Positions 36,928 to 45,450 of a DNA stretch of 64,000 nt are shown one piece after another. Source of the DNA: Roseovarius sp. (GTDB lineage Bacteria; Pseudomonadota; Alphaproteobacteria; Rhodobacterales; Rhodobacteraceae); assembly GCA_014359765.1 (NCBI GenBank), contig JACIYT010000002.1:1-64000 (forward strand). Direction: 5' to 3'. How positions within the stretch are numbered: position 1 is the first letter of the stretch; each line of letters begins with the position of its first letter. The notes under the pieces are model-generated. The model searched no databases and had not been told where the DNA came from. It worked only from the letters and a program-made list of their open reading frames with translations. Both the position numbers and the translations under genes were made by a program.

Positions 36928-39507
36928 ATGGCCGAGCAAGGCGAGCTTCTGATCCCGATCCCGGCGCGGCTGCGCCGGGCGGTGGGGCTGACCCGGGCGG
37001 GGCTCGTCGTCGAGCGGCTGGTGCGCGCCTTCTGGCGGGCCTGGAGCCTGCTGGCGGCGGCGGCGGGGCTGGTGCTGCTGGGGCTGCACGAGATGGTGGC
37101 GCCGGGCGTGGCGCAGGCCGGGGCGGTGGCGATCGTGCTCGCGCTGGTCGGGCTTGGCGTGCATGGCGCGCGGCGGTTCCGCTGGCCCTCGCGCGGTGAG
37201 GCGCTGACGCGGATCGACGAAGGGCTGCCGGGGCGGCCCCTGGCGGCGCTGGGTGACAGGCAGGCGGTGGGTGCCTCCGATACGGCTTCGGTCGCTCTCT
37301 GGCAAGCGCATCGGGCGCGCATGGCCGCGCAGGCCGGGGGGGCGCGCGCGGTGCCGCCCGACCTGCGGTTGGCGCGGCGCGATCCCCTTGGCCTGCGCCA
37401 TGTGGCGTTGCTGATGCTGGTGACGGGGCTTGTCTTCGGCTCGGTCTGGCGCGCGGGCACGGTGGGGCAGCTCGTGCCGGGAGCGGCGGGCGGCGGCGTG
37501 GCGCTCGCCTCTGGGCCGGCCTGGGAGGGCTGGATCGCGCCGCCCGCCCATACCGGCCTGCCGAGCCTCTATCTCGCCGATCAGGGCGCGACGATCCGCG
37601 CCCCCGAGGGCAGCCGGGTCACGGTCCGTTTCTATGGCGAGGTGGGGGCGCTGCGGCTGGAGGAGAGCGTGTCGGGCGCGCCGCTGACCACGCCCGAGGC
37701 CCCCGAGCAGAGCCTCACCATCGCGCGCGACGGCGCGATCGCCATTGCCGGGCCGGGGGGGCGCGGCTGGCAGGTGGTGGCGATCCCCGATGCCGCGCCG
37801 GAGGTGGCGATCCTCGAGGGCGGGGCCAGGACCAGCTTTGACGGGCAGATGCGCCAGCCTTTCGAGGCGCGCGACGATTACGGCGTGACCGGGGGCGAGG
37901 CGGTGTTCAGGCTGGACATGGCGCGCGTGTCGCGCCGTCATGGCCTGGTGCCCGCGCCCGAGCCGCGCGCGCCGATCACGCTCGATCTGCCGATGCCGCT
38001 GAGGGGGGACCGGGCCGCGTTCACCGAGGTGCTGATCGAGAACCTCTCCGCGCATCCCTGGGCGCATCTGCCGGTCACGCTGCAATTGCGGGTGGTGGAT
38101 GCGGCGGGGCAGGAGGGGCTGTCGGAGCCGGTCGCGATGACCCTGCCTGCGCGGCGTTTCTTCAACCCGCTGGCGGCGGCGGTGATCGAGCAGCGGCGTG
38201 ATCTTCTGTGGACGCGCGCCAATGCGCCCCGCGTGGCGCAGGTGCTGCGGGCGGTGTCCTACAAGCCGCGCGAGGGGCTCTTTCGTTCGGCCGGGGCCTA
38301 TCTGCGGCTGCGGGTGATCGTGCGGCAACTCGAGGCGAAGACCGCCGCCGGGCTCGACGAGGCGGGGCGCGACGAGATCGCGCAGGCGCTGTGGGATCTG
38401 GCGCTGCTGCTCGAGGATGGCGATGTGGGCGACGCGCTGGAGCGGATGCGCGCCGCGCAGGAGCGCCTCAGCGAGGCGATGAAGAACGGCGCCACCCCCG
38501 AGGAGATCGCGCGGCTCATGCAGGAATTGCGCGATGCGACGCAGGATTACCTGCGTCAGAGGATGGCCGAGGCGCAGCGCGGGGACGAGGAGGGCGGCAG
38601 CCAGCAGGGCGCCGGGAACATGATGCAGATGACCGACCAGGATCTGCAGGACATGATGGACCGCATCCAGGAATTGATGGAGCAGGGCCGCTTTGCCGAG
38701 GCGCAACAGGCGCTGGAGGAATTCCAGCGCATGATGGAGAACATGCAGGTCACGCAGGGCCAGGGCCAGTCGCAGGGCCAGCAGGCGATGGAGGGGCTGG
38801 CCGAGACCCTGCGCCAGCAGCAGGGCCTGTCGGATCAGGCGTTCCGCGATCTTCAGGAACAGTTCAACCCCGACGCGCAGCGCGGCCAGTCGCGCCAGAA
38901 CGAGGGCCGTTCGGGCGGCGACGGGCGCGGCCAGAGCCATGACGGCCAGCAGGGGCAGGGCGGCGGCGAGGGCGGCGCGCGCCCCGGCGGTCAGGGTCAG
39001 GGTCAGGACCAGGCCGAGGGCGGATCGCTCGCCGACCGGCAGGAGGCGCTGCGCCGCGAGCTCGAGCGTCAGCGCGACGGCCTGCCGCAGCTGGACGGCG
39101 AGGCGGGGCAGGCCGCGCGCGACGCGCTGGAGCGCGCCGAACGCGCGATGGAGGGCGCGGCCGAGGCGCTGCGAGGTGGCGATTTCGCGGGCGCGCTGGG
39201 TGAGCAGGCCGATGCCATGGAGGCGCTGCGCGAGGGGATGCGCAACATGGGCGAGGCGATGGCGCAGGAGGGCCAGCCCGGTGGTCAGGGCAGCGAGCGC
39301 GGCCAGCCGGGTATGGCCGAGGTCGATCCTCTGGGCCGTCCGCTCGGTCAGGGTCCCCGGGCCGGCACGCAGGAAAACCTGCTCCAGGGCGAGGATGTCT
39401 ATCGCCGCGCGCGCGACCTTCTCGACGAGATCCGCCGCCGCTCGGGCGAGGGGGCGCGCCCGGATGTCGAACTCGAATATCTCCGGCGATTGCTGGAGCG
39501 GTTCTGA
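36928..39507 (+). CDS. TIGR02302/DUF4175 family membrane protein
   Basis: About 859 residues. Two or three N-terminal membrane segments (around residues 30-75 and 160-180), a periplasmic beta-rich middle, then a long helical C-terminal half with Gln/Gly/Met-rich low-complexity repeats (QGQGQSQGQQ, GGQGQGQDQ) and coiled-coil-like stretches. The TIGR02302 family is known by sequence only and typically follows lysA. ATG at 36928 with GGAGAGGGA upstream is preferred to the TTG at 36892. It could be a cell-envelope scaffold, but no activity can be assigned. Confidence 0.8.
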   Translation: MAEQGELLIPIPARLRRAVGLTRAGLVVERLVRAFWRAWSLLAAAAGLVLLGLHEMVAPGVAQAGAVAIVLALVGLGVHGARRFRWPSRGEALTRIDEGLPGRPLAALGDRQAVGASDTASVALWQAHRARMAAQAGGARAVPPDLRLARRDPLGLRHVALLMLVTGLVFGSVWRAGTVGQLVPGAAGGGVALASGPAWEGWIAPPAHTGLPSLYLADQGATIRAPEGSRVTVRFYGEVGALRLEESVSGAPLTTPEAPEQSLTIARDGAIAIAGPGGRGWQVVAIPDAAPEVAILEGGARTSFDGQMRQPFEARDDYGVTGGEAVFRLDMARVSRRHGLVPAPEPRAPITLDLPMPLRGDRAAFTEVLIENLSAHPWAHLPVTLQLRVVDAAGQEGLSEPVAMTLPARRFFNPLAAAVIEQRRDLLWTRANAPRVAQVLRAVSYKPREGLFRSAGAYLRLRVIVRQLEAKTAAGLDEAGRDEIAQALWDLALLLEDGDVGDALERMRAAQERLSEAMKNGATPEEIARLMQELRDATQDYLRQRMAEAQRGDEEGGSQQGAGNMMQMTDQDLQDMMDRIQELMEQGRFAEAQQALEEFQRMMENMQVTQGQGQSQGQQAMEGLAETLRQQQGLSDQAFRDLQEQFNPDAQRGQSRQNEGRSGGDGRGQSHDGQQGQGGGEGGARPGGQGQGQDQAEGGSLADRQEALRRELERQRDGLPQLDGEAGQAARDALERAERAMEGAAEALRGGDFAGALGEQADAMEALREGMRNMGEAMAQEGQPGGQGSERGQPGMAEVDPLGRPLGQGPRAGTQENLLQGEDVYRRARDLLDEIRRRSGEGARPDVELEYLRRLLERF

Positions 39508-39528
39508 ACCACGCACCGGCTCCGGGGG

Positions 39529-40239
39529 TCAGAACCTTTCCAGCAGCCCCGCCACCGCCTCGGACAGTATCGCCCGCAGCGCGTCCACGGCGGCAACATA
39601 CTGGCCGGTCACGCCTTCGAGACCGGGGGCGAATGCGGCGATCCGGGGGGCTGTCAGATAGACGATCAGCGCCAGCACACAAACGAGCACCGCGCACCAG
39701 AACCCCACGCGAAAGCCCCTCCTCCGCCGCGGCGCGGCGCGGGCCGCCTCGGAGGGGGTCAGGCGGGGCGCGGCCATGCCCGGCCCTGCGGCGGCGCTGA
39801 GGGAGGAATTGATCGCCTCGATATCGGGCAGCAAGTCGCGCCGGGAGGGCGGAGCGGTGCTGTCGGGGGGCGTGTCGTGGGCGGGCGGGCCGGTCTCGCC
39901 GGGGGCGATGTCGTCGGGGCCGGGATCGGGCCGCGCCCGGGGCGGGGCGTCGGCCTCGCTGGCGCGCGCCGCGCGCTCGCGCTCGGCCTCGGCGCGCAGG
40001 ATTTCGACGATCTCGGGCGCGATCGGGCGCGGCGCGGGCGCGGACTCGGGCGCGGACTCGGGCGCGGCTTCCGGGGGCATCGCCGGGGGCGCCGCGCCGA
40101 CCTCGCCGGTGGGGTGATCGGGATGGGGCTGAAACCAGGTGGTGCCGCAATCGGAGCATTGCACCTCGCGGCCCTCGGTCGGGATCGCCGTGTCGGGCAC
40201 CTCGTAGCGTGCCGTGCATTTCGGACAAGTCAGCCTCAT
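39529..40239 (-). CDS. MJ0042-type zinc-ribbon membrane protein
   Basis: 236 residues. The N-terminus MRLTCPKCTARYEVPD...VQCSDCGTTWF is a two-CxxC zinc ribbon of the MJ0042 family. A Pro/Ala/Glu-rich linker (about 45-160) follows, then one membrane helix (VGFWCAVLVCVLALIVYLTA, about 176-195) and a short extracytoplasmic tail. Such proteins are often next to ftsE/ftsX or plsC in Rhodobacteraceae; here plsC is divergent. Possibly a regulatory or assembly factor; function unknown. Confidence 0.8.
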   Translation of the reverse strand: MRLTCPKCTARYEVPDTAIPTEGREVQCSDCGTTWFQPHPDHPTGEVGAAPPAMPPEAAPESAPESAPAPRPIAPEIVEILRAEAERERAARASEADAPPRARPDPGPDDIAPGETGPPAHDTPPDSTAPPSRRDLLPDIEAINSSLSAAAGPGMAAPRLTPSEAARAAPRRRRGFRVGFWCAVLVCVLALIVYLTAPRIAAFAPGLEGVTGQYVAAVDALRAILSEAVAGLLERF

Positions 40240-40454
40240 TCCACCCCCTGCCGCCTCTTGCCGCCAAGTGCGCCATGCGCCCCGCGCAGCATAAGCCCTC
40301 TTGCGCCCGTGAAAAGGGCAAAGCGAACCGGTCAGCCGACGGCGGCATCCCGGCCTGGCGCCCGCCCGGATTTCGGGGCTGGCACTTGTGCGGGGGGTCG
40401 ATTATTCCGCTGCTGACCGGGAGGGCGGCAGCGCCGGGCGCTGGAGGAGATGCC

Positions 40455-41183
40455 ATGAAATACACCGTGCAATGGCTGCGTTCGCTGATCTTCGTCGTGC
40501 AGATGTATCTGGCCATGGCGGTTCTCGGGATCGTCTTTCTGCCCTGGGCGCTGATCAGCGCGCGCGGCGCGCGCGTGGCCTGCAGGGCCTATTGCCGCTG
40601 GGTGCGCTGGAGCGCCGCCTGGATGGTGGGGCTGCGCACCGAGGTGCGCGGCACACCGCCCACAGAGGAGGTGCTCATCGCCGCCAAGCACCAGAGCTTT
40701 CTCGACATCATCCTGATCTTCGGCGCCGTTCCAGCCGGCAAGTTCATCATGAAGCGAGAGCTGATGTGGGCGCCGGTCATCGGCCAGTATGCGCTGCGCA
40801 TCGGCTGCGTGCCGGTGGACCGGGGCAAGCGCGGCCAGGCGATCCGCAAGATGGTGGCCGATGTGGCGCGCGGGCGCCAGCAGCCCGGGCAGCTCATCAT
40901 CTACGCCCAGGGCACGCGGGTGGCGCCGGGGGTCGTGCGGCCCTACAAGGTCGGCACCGCGGTGCTCTATGCCGAGCTGGGCCAGCCCTGCGTTCCGGTG
41001 GCGACCAATGTGGGCGTGTTCTGGCCGCGCCGGGGCATCTACCGCAAGCCGGGCCTCGCCGTGGTCGAATTCCTGCCCCCGATTGCGCCCGGCCTCGACA
41101 GGGAGAGCTTTCTGGCGCGGCTGGAGGCGGAGGTCGAAGGGGCGTCCAACCGGCTGATGCGCGAGGCGGGGTTCGAGGTCTGA
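40455..41183 (+). CDS. plsC: 1-acyl-sn-glycerol-3-phosphate acyltransferase
   Basis: 242 residues with an N-terminal membrane helix and the acyltransferase motifs KHQSFLD (HX4D, about 75), [11 protein letters not shown] and [10 protein letters not shown] (about 154, in place of the common EGTR). It acylates lysophosphatidate in phospholipid synthesis. ATG at 40455 with GGAGGAG upstream; the track ORF starts earlier within the intergenic region. The glutamine in the EGTR position is a small deviation seen in part of the family. Confidence 0.88.
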   Translation: MKYTVQWLRSLIFVVQMYLAMAVLGIVFLPWALISARGARVACRAYCRWVRWSAAWMVGLRTEVRGTPPTEEVLIAAKHQSFLDIILIFGAVPAGKFIMKRELMWAPVIGQYALRIGCVPVDRGKRGQAIRKMVADVARGRQQPGQLIIYAQGTRVAPGVVRPYKVGTAVLYAELGQPCVPVATNVGVFWPRRGIYRKPGLAVVEFLPPIAPGLDRESFLARLEAEVEGASNRLMREAGFEV

Positions 41184-41200
41184 GCGCGCCCCGAACCCAC

Positions 41201-41240
41201 GGCATCGCTCGGCATCACTCGGCATCACTCGGCATCGTGC
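41201..41240. repeat. Four tandem decamers GGCATCACTC
   Basis: Four head-to-tail 10-base units: ggcatcgctc, ggcatcactc, ggcatcactc, ggcatcgtgc. They begin 17 bases after plsC. The middle two are identical and the outer two are diverged. Copy number may vary between strains. Confidence 0.8.
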
Positions 41241-41264
41241 CGTTTCAGATCCGTGCGCCCCGCG

Positions 41265-41330
41265 CCATCCCCGCGAAGGCGGGTGCCTCCCGGCGCGCCG
41301 CGCCTCTCGGGACAGGCCCGAGGGTGACGC
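41265..41330. repeat. REP-like palindromic intergenic element
   Basis: Two hairpins in a row: CCCGC-GAAG-GCGGG (41270-41283) and CTCGGG-ACAGG-CCCGAG (41306-41322), ending in GGGTGACGCG. The words CCCCGCGAAGGCGGG and CCCGAGGGTGACG resemble a dispersed extragenic repeat common in alphaproteobacteria. It may also end the plsC transcript. Confidence 0.55.
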
Positions 41331-41434
41331 GCGGCGGTCACACCCGCCGCCATGCGCGCCCTCTGGGCTGCGTTTCAATCTTTCCTTGCCCCGCGCCCGG
41401 CGCTAGACACGCACCTGGCCAAGGAGAGACCGCC

Positions 41435-42520
41435 ATGACCCAGATCCTGCCGCAGCCCGGTATCCTCGACATCGCCCTCTACGAGGGCGGCGCGTCGCAT
41501 GTCGAGGGCGTGGCCAATGTGGTCAAGCTCAGCTCCAACGAAAACCCGTTCGGCCCCTCCGATGCCGCGCGCGAGGCGTTCCGCCGCGCCGCCTTTGACC
41601 TGCACCGCTACCCGTCCACCGATCACGCCGCGCTGCGCACCGCCATCGGCGAGGTGCTGGGCCTCGATCCCGCGCGCATCGTCTGCGGCGTGGGCAGCGA
41701 CGAGATCATCGCCTTTCTCTGCCAGGCCTATGCCGGGCCGGGCGACGAGGTGATCCATACCGAGCACGGGTTCGCCATGTATCGCATCAGCGCGCTGGCC
41801 AATGGCGCGACACCTGTCGAGGTGCCCGAGCGCGAGCGCGTGACCGATGTGGACGCGATCCTTGCCGCCTGCACCGAACGCACCCGGCTGGTCTTCATCG
41901 CCAATCCCAACAACCCCACCGGCACGATGGTGGGCGAGGCCGAATTGCGCCGCCTCGCCGAGGGGCTGCCGCCCCGCGCGCTGCTGGTGCTCGACGGTGC
42001 CTATGCCGAATATGTCGAGGGCCATGACGGCGGCGCGTCCCTTGTCGAGGCGCGCGAGAACGTGGTGATGACGCGCACCTTCTCCAAGATCCACGGGCTG
42101 GGCGGCCTTCGCGTCGGCTGGGGCTATGGCCCGTCCCATGTGGTCGATGTGCTCAATCGCGTGCGCGGCCCCTTCAACCTGTCCACCGCCGCGCTGATGA
42201 CGGCCGAGGCGGCGATTCGCGATACCGCATGGACGGTGAAATGCCGCGAGGAGAATACCCGCCTGCGCGCCTGGCTGGCCGAGGCGCTGGCCGAGCATGG
42301 CGTGCCCTCGGACACCTCGACCGCGAATTTCATCCTCGCCCGGTTTGGCAGCCGCGCGGAGGCCGAGGCCTGCGATGCCTTCCTGCGCTCCGAGGGGCTG
42401 ATCGTGCGCCGCGTCGCGGGCTACAAGCTGCCCAACTGCCTGCGCATCACCGTGGGCGACGAACCTGCCTGCCGCCGCGTGGCCCATGCCATCGGCCAGT
42501 TCAAGGCGGGCGCGCGATGA
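41435..42520 (+). CDS. hisC: Histidinol-phosphate / aromatic aminotransferase
   Basis: 361-residue fold-type I PLP enzyme. [13 protein letters not shown] is the family start, [11 protein letters not shown] the cofactor region, and [18 protein letters not shown] holds the PLP lysine (near 214). ATG at 41435 has AAGGAGAG eight bases before it. It overlaps tyrA by ATGA, so this paralogue may also transaminate aromatic amino acids (arogenate or phenylpyruvate routes) besides serving histidine synthesis. Confidence 0.92.
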   Translation: MTQILPQPGILDIALYEGGASHVEGVANVVKLSSNENPFGPSDAAREAFRRAAFDLHRYPSTDHAALRTAIGEVLGLDPARIVCGVGSDEIIAFLCQAYAGPGDEVIHTEHGFAMYRISALANGATPVEVPERERVTDVDAILAACTERTRLVFIANPNNPTGTMVGEAELRRLAEGLPPRALLVLDGAYAEYVEGHDGGASLVEARENVVMTRTFSKIHGLGGLRVGWGYGPSHVVDVLNRVRGPFNLSTAALMTAEAAIRDTAWTVKCREENTRLRAWLAEALAEHGVPSDTSTANFILARFGSRAEAEACDAFLRSEGLIVRRVAGYKLPNCLRITVGDEPACRRVAHAIGQFKAGAR

Positions 42521-43434
42521 GTGTCATCTACCAGCAGGTCGCGCTGATCGGGCTGGGGCTGATTGCCTCGTCAATGGCTCATGCGATGCGACGCGCGGGC
42601 GTCGCGGGCGAGATCACCGGCTACGCCCGCAGCCCCGAGACCCGCGCCACCGCCCGCGAGATCGGCCTGTGCGACCGCGTCTGCGAGAGCGCCGCCGAGG
42701 CGGCGACAGGGGCCGATCTGGTGGTGCTCTGCGTGCCGGTGGGGGCGATGGGGGAGGTGGCGGCCGAGATCGGCCCGGTGCTCGAACCCGGGGCCACGGT
42801 GAGCGATGTGGGCTCGGTCAAGCGCGCGGTGATCGAGGCGGTGGCCCCCCATCTGCCCGAGGGCGTGCATTTCGTGCCCGCGCATCCCCTGGCCGGGACC
42901 GAACATTCGGGGCCGCGCGCGGGCTTTGCCGAGCTGTTCGACAACCGCTGGTGCCTGATCGTGCCGCAACCGGGCAGCGACCGCGCCGCCATCGCGCGGC
43001 TTGAGGCGTTCTGGCAGGCGCTCGGCGCGAATACCGAGGAGATGGAGGCCGAGCATCACGACCTGGTGCTCGCCGTGACATCTCACGCGCCGCATCTCAT
43101 TGCCTACACGATGGTGGGCGTGGCCGATGACCTCGGCCGCGTCACCGACAGTGAGGTGATCAAGTATTCCGCCGCCGGTTTTCGCGATTTCACGCGCATC
43201 GCGGCCTCCGATCCGACCATGTGGCGCGATGTGTTCCTTAACAACAAGGAGGCGACCCTGGAAATTCTCGGCCGCTTCACCGAGGAGCTTTTCGCGCTGC
43301 AACGCGCCATCCGCACCGGCGACGGCGACCATCTGCACGCCTATTTCACCCGCACCCGCGCCATTCGCCGCGGCATCATCGAGGCGGGGCAGGATGTGGA
43401 CGCGCCCGATTTCGGCCGCATCAGGAAGGGCTGA
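42517..43434 (+). CDS. tyrA: Prephenate/arogenate dehydrogenase
   Basis: 305-residue NAD-dependent enzyme of tyrosine synthesis. Rossmann start [17 protein letters not shown], then [25 protein letters not shown] (catalytic histidine) and the C-terminal helical domain ([32 protein letters not shown]). No ACT or chorismate mutase domain is fused. Coupled to hisC, forming a two-gene aromatic unit ended by a terminator at 43447. Confidence 0.93.
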   Translation: MSVIYQQVALIGLGLIASSMAHAMRRAGVAGEITGYARSPETRATAREIGLCDRVCESAAEAATGADLVVLCVPVGAMGEVAAEIGPVLEPGATVSDVGSVKRAVIEAVAPHLPEGVHFVPAHPLAGTEHSGPRAGFAELFDNRWCLIVPQPGSDRAAIARLEAFWQALGANTEEMEAEHHDLVLAVTSHAPHLIAYTMVGVADDLGRVTDSEVIKYSAAGFRDFTRIAASDPTMWRDVFLNNKEATLEILGRFTEELFALQRAIRTGDGDHLHAYFTRTRAIRRGIIEAGQDVDAPDFGRIRKG

Positions 43435-43446
43435 GGCACACAGACG

Positions 43447-43472
43447 CGCGCCCCTGAGGGGGGCGCGAATTT
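43447..43472 (+). terminator. Terminator-like hairpin after hisC-tyrA
   Basis: CGCGCCCC (43447-43454) pairs with GGGGCGCG (43460-43467) around a TGAGG loop, followed by AATTT. It lies 12 bases past the tyrA stop. Confidence 0.6.
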
Positions 43473-43490
43473 CTGCCGCAGCCGGGGCGC

Positions 43491-43518
43491 TTGTAATCGT
43501 TTGTTTACGGCTTAGGCT
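43491..43518 (+). promoter_or_regulatory. Possible promoter of the small membrane protein gene
   Basis: TTGTAA and TAGGCT are 16 bases apart in a locally AT-richer patch 27 bases upstream of the 43545 start, just after the tyrA terminator. Confidence 0.35.
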
Positions 43519-43544
43519 CATGCTGCGGGAAAAGGAGAATCGCC

Positions 43545-43865
43545 ATGCCCCGGCTCATACGGCTCTATATCGTGCAGGTTGCGCTTGGCTTTGGTCTTGC
43601 GGGCGCTTTCGTGGCAATGCTGCTGTGGTTCAACATCGCCAACCTGTGGCATCTCGTGACCCATTCGGAGCAGGGCGCGCTGGCCGTGCTGATCCTGTGG
43701 TTCGCCAATGGCATCGTCTTTGCCGGGGTGCAATTCGCCATTGCCATCATGCGGATGGCGGACGATGGCGGGCCGCGTGGCGGCCGGCGGTTGCCTGTGC
43801 TGCGGCATGACTTCGCGACCGTCCCGCTGCGCGCGGACCCCGACGCGCGGCCATTCGGACGCTGA
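43545..43865 (+). CDS. Small membrane protein of unknown function
   Basis: 106 residues with two membrane helices (VALGFGLAGAFVAMLLWFNI and QGALAVLILWFANGIVFAGVQFAIAIM) and a basic C-terminal tail. ATG has AAAAGGAG seven bases before it. It sits alone between a terminator and a probable 6S RNA gene. The composition is like its neighbours, so no sign of recent transfer. I do not recognise a named family. Confidence 0.75.
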   Translation: MPRLIRLYIVQVALGFGLAGAFVAMLLWFNIANLWHLVTHSEQGALAVLILWFANGIVFAGVQFAIAIMRMADDGGPRGGRRLPVLRHDFATVPLRADPDARPFGR

Positions 43866-43945
43866 GCCCCTGGCCTCTGCCGGACGCGGTCGCAATCGCG
43901 CCAACGGCGCGGGAAAGGGGAGCGAAGGCGGGAGGAAGGCGGGAA

Positions 43946-44109
43946 TGTGACGGGCCCGCTGCAGCCGTTCGGTGTTCTCATTCCCGAGGACCTGTTCATA
44001 CAGGTGGGCGTCGGATAACCGGACCTGGATCCGGACAGAGCCAACTCCCTCGGAGTTGCTTAAGGCCACCGGAATGCAACCGTTCTCGAGAAGAGCAGCA
44101 CCCGTCACA
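43946..44109 (+). ncRNA. ssrS: Probable 6S RNA
   Basis: About 164 bases without an open frame that fold as a 6S-like rod. The closing stem is TGTGACGGG/CCCGTCACA (9 bp) plus GCTGC/GCAGC (5 bp). An internal bubble of 16 and 18 bases follows, the 3' strand of which contains TTCTCGAGAA. The upper arm begins CATTCC/GGAATG and continues GGTGG/CCACC with further hairpins (CAACTCC/GGAGTTG). Size, closing stem, bubble and the following terminator fit 6S RNA, which mimics an open promoter and holds sigma-70 RNA polymerase in stationary phase. It fills the gene-less stretch 43866-44181. Another structured RNA cannot be excluded. Confidence 0.7.
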
Positions 44110-44126
44110 CCCCGCAGGTAGGGGCT

Positions 44127-44168
44127 TTGCCGCCCGGCGGCAAGGGGTTGCGTTTGTTTTCGTTTTGT
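44127..44168 (+). terminator. Intrinsic terminator of the 6S-like RNA
   Basis: TTGCCGC-CCG-GCGGCAA forms a 7-bp stem (44127-44143). After GGGG comes a T-rich run (TTGCGTTTGTTTTCGTTTTG). It separates the RNA gene from mmcB. Confidence 0.6.
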
Positions 44169-44181
44169 TCATCATGGTGCC

Positions 44182-44622
44182 ATGTCTCGCCCTGCCCGCG
44201 CCCTCCTGCCCGGCCAGCGCCTTGCGCGCGGTGTCTGCCGGCATCTGGCCAGCCGCGATTTCGCCGCGCTGGAGGAATTCGTGCCTGAACGCGGGCGGCG
44301 CGTCGATGTCATGGCGCTCGGTCCCCGGGGCGAAATCTGGGTGGTGGAATGCAAGTCGGGCCGCGCCGATTACCGGGCCGATGGCAAGTGGCAGGGCTAT
44401 CTGTCCTGGTGCGACCGCTATTTCTGGGCGGTGGACAAGACCTTTCCGACCGGGCTGTTGCCCGGGGATACCGGCGTCATCATTGCCGATGATTTCGATG
44501 CCGAAATCCTGCGCATGGCGCCCGAGACCCGGCTTGCGCCGGCGCGGCGCGCCGCCCTCATCCGCCGCTTCGCCCGCGACGCCGCGCGGCGCGTTCGGCG
44601 GTTGACCGATCCCGCGCCGTGA
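44182..44622 (+). CDS. mmcB: MmcB family DNA repair protein
   Basis: 146 residues. The core RRVDVMALGPRGEIWVVECKSGRADYRADGKW is a PD-(D/E)XK nuclease-like motif set (D...ECK), followed by YLSWCDRYFWAVD and LLPGDTGVIIADDFDAEIL. MmcB proteins (DUF2130-unrelated; Caulobacter MmcB) take part in a LexA-independent response to mitomycin-C damage. ATG at 44182 has no clear ribosome binding site. It follows the 6S RNA terminator. Confidence 0.85.
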   Translation: MSRPARALLPGQRLARGVCRHLASRDFAALEEFVPERGRRVDVMALGPRGEIWVVECKSGRADYRADGKWQGYLSWCDRYFWAVDKTFPTGLLPGDTGVIIADDFDAEILRMAPETRLAPARRAALIRRFARDAARRVRRLTDPAP

Positions 44623-44673
44623 CCCGGCGCGATCGTGCGGCGCAAGGCCCCGTCGCCCGACGAAGGGATCGCG

Positions 44674-44862
44674 TCACGCGCCCCGGCTGCGCGCGACGGC
44701 AGCGGCCGCGCGGATTTCCTCGGCGATTTCCTCGGCCTCCTCGGGATCGAAATCCATCGGGATCTCGAGCCCCTGCGCCTCAATGAAGAGGCGCACCATG
44801 CCCCGGTCCGTCGGCCCGATCTGAAGATTGGCCTCGATGTCGCGCTCGCTGTTGATGCCCAT
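44674..44862 (-). CDS. Small DUF6324-type protein
   Basis: 62 residues starting MGINSERDIEANLQIGPTDRG with GAGGAGAGG upstream of the ATG at 44862; it ends in an acidic helix (PEEAEEIAEEIRAAAAVA). The track start at 45021 is an over-extension. The family is small, found in Rhodobacteraceae and uncharacterised. A cytoplasmic protein with no motif beyond the helix. Confidence 0.75.
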   Translation of the reverse strand: MGINSERDIEANLQIGPTDRGMVRLFIEAQGLEIPMDFDPEEAEEIAEEIRAAAAVARSRGA

Positions 44863-45035
44863 TGACCTCTCCTCGGTCGTTTCTCGCCGGCTCGCGGGCT
44901 TCCGCCCCGGATCGGTGCCGTTGCCCGTGCGCGGGATCGAGACCGCACGCCGCCTCCGGGCCTCCTGCTCTATGCGCTCCGCGCCCGGTTGACAAGCCGC
45001 GCCGCGCCGGTGCGGCGACATGCGCCTGATTGGGC

Positions 45036-45064
45036 TTGCAATCGTGCGATCACGCCGGTAAATC
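45036..45064 (+). promoter_or_regulatory. Promoter of tRNA-His
   Basis: TTGCAA and TAAATC are separated by exactly 17 bases; the -10 ends ten bases before the tRNA, leaving a leader of only about four bases. Confidence 0.55.
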
Positions 45065-45074
45065 GCCCCTCAGT

Positions 45075-45151
45075 GCCGCCTTAGCTCAGTTGGTTAGAGC
45101 ACCAGATTGTGGATCTGGGGGTCCCCCGTTCGAGCCGGGGAGGCGGTACCA
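45075..45151 (+). tRNA. tRNA-His (anticodon GTG), alphaproteobacterial type
   Basis: 77-base cloverleaf with acceptor GCCGCCT/AGGCGGT, anticodon loop TTGTGGA, T-arm CCCCG-TTCGAGC-CGGGG and an encoded CCA. The discriminator is A73 and the base before position 1 is T, so the usual encoded G-1:C73 pair is missing. The first acceptor pair is G-U. This is the known exception in many alphaproteobacteria. Confidence 0.95.
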
Positions 45152-45153
45152 TC

Positions 45154-45450
45154 TCAATCGAGCACCACCTCCTGCCGCAGCGTGCCGCCAGCCCGGTCAT
45201 AGATCAGGATGCGCCCGTCATCGGTCACGATGGCGAACCAGTCGCGCCCCTGGGTGAAACCCGTGGCGCGCGCGCCCTCGGGCAGGGTGATGGCCGCGGG
45301 CAGATCGGGCAGCGGCGGGGCGCGGAACCGGGTGACAAGCAGGCCGACGATCACTAGAAGCCCGAGGATCATCGTGGCGGTCAGCACCGTGACCAGCCGC
45401 GTGAGGAATTTCAGCGTCGCCGGGGTGATCGGCGGGGGGCTTTCGGACAT
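45154..45450 (-). CDS. DUF6476-type small membrane protein
   Basis: 98 residues. One N-terminal membrane helix (VLTATMILGLLVIVGLLV, about 18-35) precedes a periplasmic beta-rich segment (LPAAITLPEGARATGFTQGRDWFAIVTDDGRILIYD). The CAT at 45448-45450 places its start on top of the rluD start. It is a Rhodobacteraceae family of unknown role, routinely beside rluD. The stop is two bases from the tRNA-His gene. Confidence 0.75.
   Translation of the reverse strand: MSESPPPITPATLKFLTRLVTVLTATMILGLLVIVGLLVTRFRAPPLPDLPAAITLPEGARATGFTQGRDWFAIVTDDGRILIYDRAGGTLRQEVVLD

Noticed and set aside
38750-39030. CRISPR-like or tandem DNA repeat
   Set aside because: The repetition is codon-level Gln/Gly low complexity inside a coding region; there are no regular spacers. 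No CRISPR array was seen anywhere in the window.
35617-39516. 1299-codon minus-strand open frame over lysA and the TIGR02302 gene
   Set aside because: Antisense shadow; Arg/His/Gln-rich translation without any family pattern.
40240-40454. Possible remnant of ftsE/ftsX between the MJ0042 gene and plsC
   Set aside because: I recall ftsEX at this place in relatives, but no frame here resembles either protein, so an absence cannot be argued from this window.
43923-44108. Tail of the 196-codon minus-strand open frame as a protein gene
   Set aside because: The region folds as a structured RNA with a terminator, and the frame has no conserved features.
44623-44673. Possible small gene after mmcB
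   Set aside because: Only the convergent gap between mmcB and the DUF6324-type gene; no start with a ribosome binding site.
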